Shown here in pieces: positions 9,886 to 18,480 of a DNA stretch of 52,650 nt. The stretch lies in contig JAMFSK010000062.1 in assembly GCA_026225235.1 (NCBI GenBank), positions 1-52,650 of the forward strand, read 5' to 3'. The translations under genes and the position numbers were made by a program. This DNA is from Burkholderiales bacterium (GTDB lineage Bacteria > Pseudomonadota > Gammaproteobacteria > Burkholderiales > Burkholderiaceae). The notes beneath the pieces were generated by a model, which saw only the letters and a program-made list of their open reading frames with translations, was not told where the DNA came from and did not search any database. Position 1 is the first letter of the stretch, and every line of letters begins with the position of its first letter.

Positions 9886-10967
9886 TGTCCGCCTCCGGCC
9901 TTCGCCGTCTCGGCGACCCGTGTATCGAGCGCATCGCGCAGCGCATCGCCGATAAAGGTCAGCAGAAGCAGCGTGAGCACCAGGACAATAAACGTCGACA
10001 GCGAGATCCACCACGCATCGAGGTTGGCTTTGCCCTGTGCAAGCAACTCGCCGAGTGATGGCGTCGTCGAAGGCACCCCGAGGCCGAGAAAATCGAGGCT
10101 CGTCAGCGCAAGAATCGCCCCGCTCATCCGGAACGGCAGAAATGCGATCACTGGCGTCATGCTGTTGGGCAAGATGTGACGCCACATGATTTGCGCATTC
10201 GACAAACCGATCGCGCGCGCCGCTTTCACATAGTCTTGCGCGCGGTTACGGTAGAACTCGGCGCGCACATAGTCTGCGAGCCCCATCCAGCCAAACAACG
10301 ACAGCAGCACGACGAGCAGCAAGAGACTCGGTTCGAAGACCGAGGCAAAGATGATCAACAGATAGAGCTCGGGCAACGCACCCCAAACCTCGATCAGACG
10401 TTGCGTGGTCAGGTCGAGCCGGCCGCCGAAGTACCCTTGCACCGCACCCGCAGCGATGCCCACGACTGTCCCGATCACGGTCAGCACGAGCGCGAACAGC
10501 ACCGACACCTGGAAGCCGTATAACAGCCTCGCAAACACATCGCGTCCCCGGTCGTCGGTGCCGAGCCAGTTTGCACGCGACGGCGGCGCAGGATTCGGCA
10601 CCTCAGAAAAATAGCTGATCGTGTCGTACGAATTCCGATTCAGCGCGTAGAGCACGAAGTTGTCGTTGCGCTTCAGCGTGTCCTTGATAAACGGATCGGT
10701 GTAGTCGGTTGGCGTTGGAAAGTCGCCCCCGAAAGTGGTCTCGGGATAGTTGTGCGTGATCGGAAAATACCAATGCCCCTCGTAACGGACCGCGAGCGGC
10801 TTGTCGTTCGACCACAGCACGGCGACGAGACTGAGCCCGAACAGCACCATAAACACCCACAAGCTCCAGCACCCCAGCCGATGCTGGCGAAAGCGCCGCC
10901 AGATACGCTGGCGCGGCGTCGGCGAGACAAGCGGGGCCACTTCATCGAGATCGACCGCAATACTCAT
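9882..10967 (-). CDS. yejE: Oligopeptide/microcin C-type ABC transporter permease (YejE-like)
   Basis: A 361-residue DppC/OppC-type permease with a long periplasmic loop after the first membrane segment, as in YejE. The coupling motif 'KAARAIGLSNAQIMWRHILP' lies in the last third (shown here by its core ARAIGLSN). The start at 10967 has a GGAG site 7-8 bases upstream and sits 4 bases after the yejB stop; an in-frame start at 11015 would overlap yejB. Its 3' end overlaps yejF by 4 bases. It works with YejB as the membrane channel. Confidence 0.92.
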   Translation of the reverse strand: MSIAVDLDEVAPLVSPTPRQRIWRRFRQHRLGCWSLWVFMVLFGLSLVAVLWSNDKPLAVRYEGHWYFPITHNYPETTFGGDFPTPTDYTDPFIKDTLKRNDNFVLYALNRNSYDTISYFSEVPNPAPPSRANWLGTDDRGRDVFARLLYGFQVSVLFALVLTVIGTVVGIAAGAVQGYFGGRLDLTTQRLIEVWGALPELYLLIIFASVFEPSLLLLVVLLSLFGWMGLADYVRAEFYRNRAQDYVKAARAIGLSNAQIMWRHILPNSMTPVIAFLPFRMSGAILALTSLDFLGLGVPSTTPSLGELLAQGKANLDAWWISLSTFIVLVLTLLLLTFIGDALRDALDTRVAETAKAGGGQ

Positions 10968-10971
10968 CTCA

Positions 10972-12012
10972 TCACTCCAGGCTTTCAAAACGAATCCGCG
11001 GATCGACCCAGACATAGCAAAGGTCCGATAGCAGCTTGGTGGCGAGTCCGATCAGTGTGAACAGATACAGCGTGCCGAGCACCACCGGGTAATCACGTTT
11101 GAGTACGGAGTCATAAGACAGCAGGCCGAGACCGTCGAGCGAAAACAGCGTCTCGATCAGCAGACTGCCCGAGAAGAAGGCACCCACGAAAGCAGAAGGA
11201 AACCCCACCACCAACGGCAGCATCGCATTGCGGAACACATGCTTGAACAACACCCGCCGCTCGGGCAAACCCTTGGCGCGCGCGGTCAAAACATACTGGC
11301 GGCGAATCTGGTCGAGAAACGAGTGCTTGGTCAGCATCGTGATCACCGCAAAGCTGCCGACGACCGAGGCCGTCACAGGCAAGGTGATATGCCAGAGATA
11401 GTCGGCGATCTTGCCACCGAGGCTCAGCTGAGAGAAGTTGTCGGACACGAGATGACGCAGCGGAAACAGATGCCAGAACGACCCGCCACCGAACAACACA
11501 AGGAGCGCCACACCGAGCACAAACCCTGGAATCGCATACCCGATCAACACCACGACACTGGTCACGAGATCGAAGGTCGAGCCATGCCAGAGCGCCTTCA
11601 GAATGCCAAGCGGCACCGAGATCAGATAGGTGATCAGAAAAGTCCAGACACCGATCGAGATCGACACCGGCAGCTTCGAGACGATCAGCGACCAAACGCT
11701 CTGGTGGCGAAAGTAACTGTCGCCCAAGTTGAAGCGCGCAAAGTCCCCGAGCATCATGAAGTAGCGCGTGACAGGGGGCTTATCGAAACCATACTGGACT
11801 CGCAACTCGGCAATCTGCTGCGGATCGACGCCGGCATTCCCGCGGTAGGTCATCCCCGCGACGGCGCCTTGCTCGCTCGCCTTGCGCAGGTCGTGGACGA
11901 TCTGTTCGACCGGTCCACCCGGCACGAACTGGATCACGATGAAAGTCACCGTCAGCACACCGATCAAGGTCGGGATCATCAACAGCAGGCGCTTGAGGAT
12001 ATAGCTGAACAC
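10972..12012 (-). CDS. yejB: Oligopeptide/microcin C-type ABC transporter permease (YejB-like)
   Basis: A 346-residue DppB/OppB-type permease with six expected membrane segments, beginning with 'YILKRLLLMIPTLIGV' and ending in 'LCYVWVDPRIRFE', the typical close of this family. The coupling segment 'LTARAKGLPERRVLFKHV' is near residue 245. It lies 16 bases after yejA and 4 bases before yejE on the same strand, consistent with one operon. Confidence 0.92.
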   Translation of the reverse strand: MFSYILKRLLLMIPTLIGVLTVTFIVIQFVPGGPVEQIVHDLRKASEQGAVAGMTYRGNAGVDPQQIAELRVQYGFDKPPVTRYFMMLGDFARFNLGDSYFRHQSVWSLIVSKLPVSISIGVWTFLITYLISVPLGILKALWHGSTFDLVTSVVVLIGYAIPGFVLGVALLVLFGGGSFWHLFPLRHLVSDNFSQLSLGGKIADYLWHITLPVTASVVGSFAVITMLTKHSFLDQIRRQYVLTARAKGLPERRVLFKHVFRNAMLPLVVGFPSAFVGAFFSGSLLIETLFSLDGLGLLSYDSVLKRDYPVVLGTLYLFTLIGLATKLLSDLCYVWVDPRIRFESLE

Positions 12013-12028
12013 GATCGAGGCGCTCCGG

Positions 12029-13885
12029 TTATTTCAAGGGCGCGGACACGCGCGCGGAAGCGGCATCCCACCAGGACGAGACAATCCAGCTGTCGGACGA
12101 GTAATACAGCGGTGGCGATGCCGGATGCGCGAGCGTGCGCCGATAGGCGACATTGAAGTTCGGCGAATACCAGTTCGGCACGATATAGCAGCCGCTTACC
12201 AGCACACGGTCGAGCGCATGCGAGGCCGCCGTCAGGTCTTCCAGTGTATGCGCCGAGGCCACCGCATCCGCCAGCACGTCGACCGCATGCGACTTGATGC
12301 CGATGAAATTCTCCGAACCCGGTGTGTCGGCCGCTTTGCTACCCCAGCGGCCAATCTGCTCGGTGCCGGGCATCTGGACCGCAGGCAACACAAGCGTCGT
12401 CATGTCAAAGTTGAAGTTGTCGAGGCGCTGTTCATACAATGCCGGGTCGGTCGAACGAAACGTCAGCGTGATGCCGAGTTTCTGCAAATTTCGTTGATAG
12501 ACCGATGCCACCTGTTGCATCACCGCTGAACCCGTATCGAGTAACTCGAAGCGAAACGGCACCCCGGCGGCATTGCGAAGTGCGCCGTCACGATAGGTCC
12601 AGCCAGCCTGGGCTAGTAGCTCACGTGCCTGGCGCAGGTTATCGCGCAGCGAGTGAGGCGGGGTCGTCACGGGCTGGCGCGTCATGGGGCCGAACACCGA
12701 CGGATCGAGTTCCTTGCGCAAGGGCTCGAGCAGCTTGAGCTCAGCGGGTGACGGCATGCCGGTCGCCTCGAAATCGGTGTTCATGAAATAACTTTCGAGC
12801 CGGTCGTAGAGCTTGTAGAACAGCATCCGGTCGGCCCATTCGAAATCGAAGGCCAGATTCAGCGCCGCGCGCACCCGGCGATCCTGGAACTGTGGCCGGC
12901 GCAGGTTCATAAAGAACGCCTGGATATTCGCGCCGTTGTGGTTGGGAAATTCGCGCTTGATGATCGTGCCGTTGTCGAATTGCTCGCCTGTATAGGAGCG
13001 AACCCAGTTGCGTGCCCGGTTTTCGGATACCGCGTCGAACTCCCCTGCCTTGAAGGCCTCGAGCCGTGCCACATCATCGCTGTAGAGCTTGAGCACGATC
13101 CGCTCGAAGTTGTACATGCCGCGACGGGTCGGCAGATCTTTGGCCCAATAGTGGGGATCGCGCTTGTAGCTGATGTCGCGGCCCGGACTGTACTGATCGA
13201 TGAGGTAAGGTCCGGTTGCGATCGGTTGTTCGAAGCCGAGCTTGTCGAAGTCGACGCGCGTTCCGTCGGCGCGGGCGCCCCATTTGGGCGAGAACACCGG
13301 CAAGCCGCCAGCGATATACGGCAGGTCGCCGTTATGCCGGGCAAATGTGAACCGCACGGTCGCAGAGTCAACCACATCCAGCTTCACGATGTCCTGGAAC
13401 GCAACACGGAAAGCCGGATTGCCATGCTTGCCAAGCAAGGTGTCGTACGAATACTTGACGTCGGCCGCGGTGACCTTGTCGCCATTCGAGAAACGAGCGG
13501 CCTGGTTGAGGTGGAACGTCACCGACATGCCATCGGAGGCAATCCGGATATCGTCGGCCAGCAGGCCGTAAGCACTATTCGGCTCGTCGCTGCTATTGGT
13601 GATCAATGTCTCGAACATCAGCTCGCCGATCCGCGGCGCCGCGACACCCCGCAAGGTTAGCGGGTTGAATTTGTCGAAACCCGAGCCGAAGGTGGCCAGC
13701 GTGAGTGTGCCGCCCTTGGGCGCGTCGGGGTTCACATAGTCGAAGTGGGCAAAGCCGTCCGGGTACTTGGGCGTGCCGTACTGGGCAATCGATGCGGCGG
13801 CCCGTGCCACGGGCACGCTGACCAAGGTGCAAAGCATGCACGCGAGGGCGAAGGATGACGCGATGCGACGCAAGGCTACGGTCAT
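12029..13885 (-). CDS. yejA: Extracellular solute-binding protein of the Yej transporter
   Basis: A 618-residue family-5 (SBP_bac_5) periplasmic binding protein that captures peptides for YejBEF. The start at 13885 (MTVALRRIASS) gives a classical signal peptide ending near AARA at about residue 30. The mature start 'ASIAQYGTPKYPDGFAHFDY' and 'NPDAPKGGTLTLATFG' are typical YejA features. The frame continues 59 codons upstream without signal-peptide features, so the longer form was rejected. It is divergent from fabI with a 95-base gap. Confidence 0.93.
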   Translation of the reverse strand: MTVALRRIASSFALACMLCTLVSVPVARAAASIAQYGTPKYPDGFAHFDYVNPDAPKGGTLTLATFGSGFDKFNPLTLRGVAAPRIGELMFETLITNSSDEPNSAYGLLADDIRIASDGMSVTFHLNQAARFSNGDKVTAADVKYSYDTLLGKHGNPAFRVAFQDIVKLDVVDSATVRFTFARHNGDLPYIAGGLPVFSPKWGARADGTRVDFDKLGFEQPIATGPYLIDQYSPGRDISYKRDPHYWAKDLPTRRGMYNFERIVLKLYSDDVARLEAFKAGEFDAVSENRARNWVRSYTGEQFDNGTIIKREFPNHNGANIQAFFMNLRRPQFQDRRVRAALNLAFDFEWADRMLFYKLYDRLESYFMNTDFEATGMPSPAELKLLEPLRKELDPSVFGPMTRQPVTTPPHSLRDNLRQARELLAQAGWTYRDGALRNAAGVPFRFELLDTGSAVMQQVASVYQRNLQKLGITLTFRSTDPALYEQRLDNFNFDMTTLVLPAVQMPGTEQIGRWGSKAADTPGSENFIGIKSHAVDVLADAVASAHTLEDLTAASHALDRVLVSGCYIVPNWYSPNFNVAYRRTLAHPASPPLYYSSDSWIVSSWWDAASARVSAPLK

Positions 13886-13980
13886 AGAGTCCTGAGCGGC
13901 CGGTTCGAACGGGCGATGTGCGAGAATTCTACCTTTACCGATACTCGCGAATATAAGCGAACTACCGAAACGGAGCACAC

Positions 13981-14763
13981 ATGGGTTTTCTCGCTGGCAA
14001 ACGAATTCTGCTGACTGGTGTCTTGTCGAGCCGCTCGATCGCATACGGGATTGCACAGGCATGCAAGCGCGAAGGCGCTGAACTGGCCTTCACCTACGTG
14101 GGCGAGCGCTTCAAGGACCGCGTCGGCGAATTCGCCGCCGAGTTCGGCAGCGACATCGTCCTGCCGTGCGATGTGGCTGAAGACGCCCAGATCGACGGCG
14201 CCATCGCGGCATTGCGCGAACACTGGGACACACTCGACGGCCTGGTCCACTCAATCGGCTTCGCGCCACGCGAGGCGATCGCCGGCGATTTCCTCGAAGG
14301 CTTGTCGCGCGAGGGGTTCCGGATTGCACACGACATCTCGTCGTACAGCTTCGCGGCGCTTGCCAAGGCCGCCCTGCCGATGTTCTCCGACAAGGCTGCC
14401 TTGCTCACGCTGACCTACCTTGGCTCTGAGCGTGCCTTGCCGAACTACAACACCATGGGCCTGGCCAAGGCTTCGCTCGAAGCCAGCGTGCGCTACCTTG
14501 CCACCTCGCTGGGTCCCAAGGGCATTCGCGTCAACGCCGTGTCGGCCGGCCCGATCAAGACGCTGGCCGCGAGTGGCATCAAGGGCTTCGGCAAGATCCT
14601 CGACTTCGTCGAACACAACGCCCCGTTGCGCCGCAACGTGACGATTGAAGACGTCGGCAACGTCAGCGCCTTCCTGCTGTCCGACCTCGCCGCGGGGGTG
14701 ACTGGGGAAATTACCTACGTCGACGGGGGCTTCAATACCGTCGTGGGGGGAATGGGGGAGTAA
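13981..14763 (+). CDS. fabI: Enoyl-ACP reductase (NADH), FabI type
   Basis: A 260-residue short-chain dehydrogenase-fold enzyme that carries out the last reduction of each fatty-acid elongation cycle. Residues match the FabI pattern closely: Gly13/Ser16/Ser19-Ile20 cofactor segment '[13 protein letters not shown]', Gly93 in 'SIGFAP', Tyr146, and the catalytic Tyr156 and Lys163 (Y-x6-K) in 'YNTMGLAK'. A GGAG ribosome-binding site precedes the ATG. Gly93 and the Tyr/Lys geometry are those of triclosan-sensitive FabI proteins. It is divergent from yejA, a neighbourhood I recall from Burkholderia, and convergent with serine acetyltransferase (24 bases apart). Confidence 0.97.
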   Translation: MGFLAGKRILLTGVLSSRSIAYGIAQACKREGAELAFTYVGERFKDRVGEFAAEFGSDIVLPCDVAEDAQIDGAIAALREHWDTLDGLVHSIGFAPREAIAGDFLEGLSREGFRIAHDISSYSFAALAKAALPMFSDKAALLTLTYLGSERALPNYNTMGLAKASLEASVRYLATSLGPKGIRVNAVSAGPIKTLAASGIKGFGKILDFVEHNAPLRRNVTIEDVGNVSAFLLSDLAAGVTGEITYVDGGFNTVVGGMGE

Positions 14764-14787
14764 GCGTCAAGCACTCTGCTTGTCCTC

Positions 14788-15705
14788 TCAACTCGACGTC
14801 ATCTGCGCCTGCGACAGATTGCTTCCCGGCGGCACGCTATGGGTCAGCCATACGTTGCCGCCGATCGTCGAGCCTTTGCCGATGGTAATGCGGCCCAGCA
14901 CCGTTGCGCCGGCATAGATCACCACGTCGTCTTCAACAATGGGATGCCGTGCGACGCCCTTGGTCAGGGTGCCGTCCGGCTCGGACGGGAAGCGTTTGGC
15001 GCCAAGGGTGACCGCCTGGTAAAGCCGTACGCCCTGCCCAATGATCGCGGTCTCCCCGATCACCACACCCGTCCCGTGATCGATAAAGAAACTGCCGCCA
15101 ATCGTTGCAGCCGGATGAATGTCGATGCCAGTCGCCGAATGCGCGATGTCGGCAATCAGGCGCGGTAACAACGGCACGCCCAGTCGGTAGAGCGCATGGG
15201 CCAACCGATGATGGATCACCGCGAGACTGCCCGGGTAGCAGAGCAGCACTTCCGAGATGCTCGTCGCGGCAGGATCACCCTGATAAGCCGCATGCAGATC
15301 GCTGACAAGCACCGCACGAATGTCCGGCAGCATCTCAGCAAACTGCTCGGTCAGCGCATGCGCCTTGGCAGGCAGATCAGGATCGCTCTCCAGATCTTCG
15401 TTCGCGCTGAACAGCAAAGCCCGACGCACCTGCTCGCTCAACGCGCTCAGCGCGGCGGACAAGGTATCGCCGACGAAGAAATCGATATTGGCGTCATGCA
15501 GATCGGCCCGACCATAGTGCGTCGGGAACAATACGCCCGCGAGCGTCTCGACGATCTGCTTGACGGTGCTCCGCGAGGGCAACTCGCGGATATGCCCACG
15601 ATGACGGATTTTGTGCGTGCCCTCTCGAGACTCGCGCAACCGTGCGACCACGGAAGCGAGGTTCTGGAACGGCGGCGACGGATCCGTGTTTCGATTGATG
15701 TTCAT
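14788..15705 (-). CDS. Serine O-acetyltransferase (EpsC-type)
   Basis: A 305-residue enzyme that makes O-acetylserine for cysteine synthesis. The C-terminal third is a left-handed beta-helix of hexapeptide repeats ('IHPAATIG', 'FIDHGTGVVIGETA', 'VRLYQAVTLGAKRF', 'IVEDDVVIYAGATVLG', 'IGKGSTIGGNVWLT'); the two active-site histidines are in 'DIHPAA' and 'IDHGTG'. The N-terminal helical part is longer than in E. coli CysE, as in the EpsC group. I chose the ATG at 15705; a TTG start 8 codons earlier is possible. It ends with 'SVPPGSNLSQAQ', a common close of this group. Confidence 0.9.
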   Translation of the reverse strand: MNINRNTDPSPPFQNLASVVARLRESREGTHKIRHRGHIRELPSRSTVKQIVETLAGVLFPTHYGRADLHDANIDFFVGDTLSAALSALSEQVRRALLFSANEDLESDPDLPAKAHALTEQFAEMLPDIRAVLVSDLHAAYQGDPAATSISEVLLCYPGSLAVIHHRLAHALYRLGVPLLPRLIADIAHSATGIDIHPAATIGGSFFIDHGTGVVIGETAIIGQGVRLYQAVTLGAKRFPSEPDGTLTKGVARHPIVEDDVVIYAGATVLGRITIGKGSTIGGNVWLTHSVPPGSNLSQAQMTSS

Positions 15706-15888
15706 GAGTTCGGCCTGAAGGACACGCAAACCGAAGTATCGCCCAACATCGGAATCGAGGTTGGGCCAGCATTCGCAGAAACAGCCGCGGGAACGGCCGC
15801 AGGAGGGGTCGCAGAAATGGCCCCAAGACAGTCTCAGGGCAAACCTCAGAGACCGTCATTACGATTTCCAGCAACGACACGCCGGCTA

Positions 15889-16869
15889 TCAGCCCGCCGC
15901 CAGAAGCGTCGCCCGATACAAATCCAGCACCCCTGCGTAATCGGCAGCGATACAGACCGACTGACTCGGCCGTGTATCCCATTCGGGCGCAGGCACGGGC
16001 ATCGTCGAAGGCTTCTGGATCGTCTGCCCGATCGCAATGCCTTCAGTCAGCACGCGCACCGGACCGCCTCGGACCGTATAGAGATCGGGCCTCACCAAAA
16101 AGGCAACGGCCGACGAATCATGCACGTAGATGCCGTCGAGACCTTCGCTGGAGAGATGGAAGTCGTGATACACCCGCGACACTTCCCAGACGAACTGCCC
16201 ATCGGCGCCCGCCTCATCGCGCAGGGCCTTAAGATACCCCGCACTCATGATGGTCAGCTGTGTGACGTCCAGCCCCACTGCGGTCAGCGGCCACGTCGCA
16301 CCGAACACCAGATCCGCCGCATGCGGATCATTGAAGATGTTGGCTTCGGCCGCCGGCGACACATTGCCGAGCGTCCCGTGAATGCCGAACGCACCGCCCA
16401 TGATGACGACCTGCTTGACCAGCTTTGCGATCTCGGGATCTTCCGCGAGCGCGAGCGCCAGATTGGTCATCGGCCCGACGGCCAGCAAGGTGACCTCGCC
16501 CGGGTTCGCACGCACGGTATCGATGATGAAGCGATGGGCCGGGCGCGGATCGAGCGTCGCACCAAAGGCAGCGGGGTCCGTCCCAGCCGGCAACTCGATA
16601 TCGCCGACGCCATTGTTGCCATGAATAAACGGCAAGGGACCCGGCGCCTCGCGCACGAGCGGCGTGGCAGCCCCACGCGCAATGGGGACGTGAGGCGCGA
16701 AACGACCCGCGAGAAACAGCGCGTTACGCGTCGTATCTTCAATCGTGGCATTGCCGAACACGCTCGTGATGCCGAGCAGTTCGATCTCCGGGTGACGTAC
16801 CTGGAACAGCAACGCCATTGCATCGTCGACACCGGGATCGGTGTCGTAGATGACCTTATGCATGCTCAT
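15889..16869 (-). CDS. Inosine/uridine-preferring nucleoside hydrolase
   Basis: A 326-residue enzyme that splits ribonucleosides into base and ribose. The signature aspartate cluster DTDPGVDDA is at residues 9-17 and binds the catalytic calcium. Further family features are 'VTLLAVGPMTNLALAL', 'VIMGGAFG' and 'EANIFNDPHAADLVF', with the C-terminal 'YVHDSSAVAFL' carrying another metal ligand region. The start at 16869 has GGGA 8-12 bases upstream. It lies 12 bases after the nucleoside transporter gene, so uptake and cleavage are co-expressed. Base specificity cannot be read from the sequence. Confidence 0.94.
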   Translation of the reverse strand: MSMHKVIYDTDPGVDDAMALLFQVRHPEIELLGITSVFGNATIEDTTRNALFLAGRFAPHVPIARGAATPLVREAPGPLPFIHGNNGVGDIELPAGTDPAAFGATLDPRPAHRFIIDTVRANPGEVTLLAVGPMTNLALALAEDPEIAKLVKQVVIMGGAFGIHGTLGNVSPAAEANIFNDPHAADLVFGATWPLTAVGLDVTQLTIMSAGYLKALRDEAGADGQFVWEVSRVYHDFHLSSEGLDGIYVHDSSAVAFLVRPDLYTVRGGPVRVLTEGIAIGQTIQKPSTMPVPAPEWDTRPSQSVCIAADYAGVLDLYRATLLAAG

Positions 16870-16881
16870 GTGAAATCCCGC

Positions 16882-18159
16882 TCAGAACGTGAGGAACAAG
16901 CCCGCAATCGTCGCGCTCATCAGGTTCGACAAGGTCGCAGCGATCACCACGCGCACGCCGTAACGTGCGACCTCGGCACGTCGCTCGGGCGCGACTGCAC
17001 TGAAGGCCCCCGTCAGCACCGCAATCGAGGCGAAGTTCGCAAACCCGCAGAGCGCAAATGACACGATGGCGATGGTCTTCGGATCGAGCGCCTGCAGCCC
17101 GGCCGCGGCCACGGCAGCCGAATCCTTGAGGTAGGGGGCAAGCCCGACATACGCGACGAACTCGTTGAGAATCATCTTCTGGCCGATGAAATTGCCGGCA
17201 ATCGCGGCATCCTGCCAGGGCACGCCGAGCATATAGGCGAGCGGCGCGAACACCGTGCCCAAAATCGACTGCAGCGAAATCGCCGGATGACCGAACCAGC
17301 CGCCCACGCCACCGACGATACCGTTGATTAAGGCGATCAAACCGATGAAAGCGATCAGCATCGCGCCGACCATCACCGCAATCTTGAGCCCGAGCGTCGC
17401 GCCCGAGCCGGCGGCTTCGATCACATTGGCCGGACGTTTCTCGTCGAAACTCAGCGAACCATCGATCTCCACGCTGTTCATATCGGCCGACGGGCAGACG
17501 ATCTTCGCAAACAGCAAGCCGCCCGGGACTGCCATGAACGACGCCGCGAGCAAATACTCCATCTTCACGCCAAGACCCGCATAACCCGCGAGCACCGAAC
17601 CCGCGATGGCGGCCATCCCGCTTGTCATCACGGCAAACAACTCGGGGCCGCTCATCTTGTACACAAAGGGCTTGATCAGCGCGGGCAACTCGTTCTGACC
17701 CAGAAAAATCGTCGTGACCGCCGAGAACGACTCAAGCTTGCTCACGCCGATGATCTTCTGAAACAGGGTGCCGAAAATCAGCACCACCCAACGCATGACG
17801 CCCAGGTAATAGAGCACCGAAATCAAGGCCGTGACAAACACGATCATCGGGAGCACCCGCACGGCAAATATAAAGCCGCCGCCGCCGAACAACTCGAACA
17901 TCTTGTCGCTATTGAGTCCACCGAACAGGAACGAGACCCCCTCGTTGCCATAGCTCAGCACATGGTTGACGCCATTGGCCGCAGCCGCGAGCACGCTTTT
18001 GCCGAACGGAACAAACAGGACGAAGGCACCGATGGCGACCTGGCACAACAGCGCCGAGACGACCGTGCGAAGGCGGATATGGCGGCGATCAGTTGAGACT
18101 AGAAAGGCGATGAACAGCAACAGCATCATGCCCAGCAGGCTACGGACGATGATCAGCAT
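16882..18159 (-). CDS. Concentrative nucleoside transporter (NupC family)
   Basis: A 425-residue sodium- or proton-coupled nucleoside importer of the CNT family. Family markers are 'SVLYYLGVMRWVV', 'SKLESFSAVTTIFLGQNELPAL', 'GSVLAGYAGLGV' and 'EFVAYVGLAPYL', with an N-terminal gate region and about ten membrane segments. I chose the ATG at 18159 (MLIIVRSLLGM); the frame extends 21 codons upstream but that part is polar and would precede the first membrane helix oddly. It is followed by the nucleoside hydrolase 12 bases later, forming a salvage operon. Confidence 0.94.
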   Translation of the reverse strand: MLIIVRSLLGMMLLLFIAFLVSTDRRHIRLRTVVSALLCQVAIGAFVLFVPFGKSVLAAAANGVNHVLSYGNEGVSFLFGGLNSDKMFELFGGGGFIFAVRVLPMIVFVTALISVLYYLGVMRWVVLIFGTLFQKIIGVSKLESFSAVTTIFLGQNELPALIKPFVYKMSGPELFAVMTSGMAAIAGSVLAGYAGLGVKMEYLLAASFMAVPGGLLFAKIVCPSADMNSVEIDGSLSFDEKRPANVIEAAGSGATLGLKIAVMVGAMLIAFIGLIALINGIVGGVGGWFGHPAISLQSILGTVFAPLAYMLGVPWQDAAIAGNFIGQKMILNEFVAYVGLAPYLKDSAAVAAAGLQALDPKTIAIVSFALCGFANFASIAVLTGAFSAVAPERRAEVARYGVRVVIAATLSNLMSATIAGLFLTF

Positions 18160-18348
18160 TCGGTGGCACCCGGATTTTGTTGGAGATGTCGGTAACGCCG
18201 AGAGCCGTGGGATCGCGATCAACGACCCGCCCGGGTCAGCGCGTGTGGCCGAATCCTGACCGAGCGAAAAGATTCCTGCAATGGGGGACGAGCCTAGGTG
18301 CGTGGCGGCAGAGAGTATGACAACACGCCCTTAGGACCGCCCCCCAGT

Positions 18349-18480
18349 TCGCCAATTGTCGCTGCCAGATCCCCGACAAAACCTTCCTGAGCACCCGTTT
18401 GGCCGTGCCTATAACGTCAATCGTCGCCACCGGATCCGGATAAAACCTTGCTGAGCACTTGTTTGGCGGTGCCCATGACG
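18349..18480 (-). repeat. Degenerate tandem copy of the 3' end of the TPP-enzyme gene
   Basis: Two copies of a sequence of about 64 bases lie head to tail: 18415-18480 (true coding end and stop) and 18349-18416 (just beyond the stop). In the best-conserved 36 bases (18381-18416 against 18445-18480) I count 6 differences. The downstream copy still reads as a relic of the C-terminus (GTAKRVLRKVLSG against GTAKQVLSKVLSG) but in another frame, because the period of 64 is not a multiple of 3. The remaining gap 18160-18348 shows no gene. Confidence 0.8.

Noticed and set aside
9886..10185. 100-codon extension of the yejF frame
   Set aside because: It lies inside the yejE gene and lacks any ATPase motif; the 4-base overlap start at 9885 is typical of the operon.
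15196..17061. 621-codon plus-strand frame across the acetyltransferase and nucleoside hydrolase genes
   Set aside because: It spans two well-supported minus-strand genes and their gap; His/Arg-rich translation is a shadow pattern.
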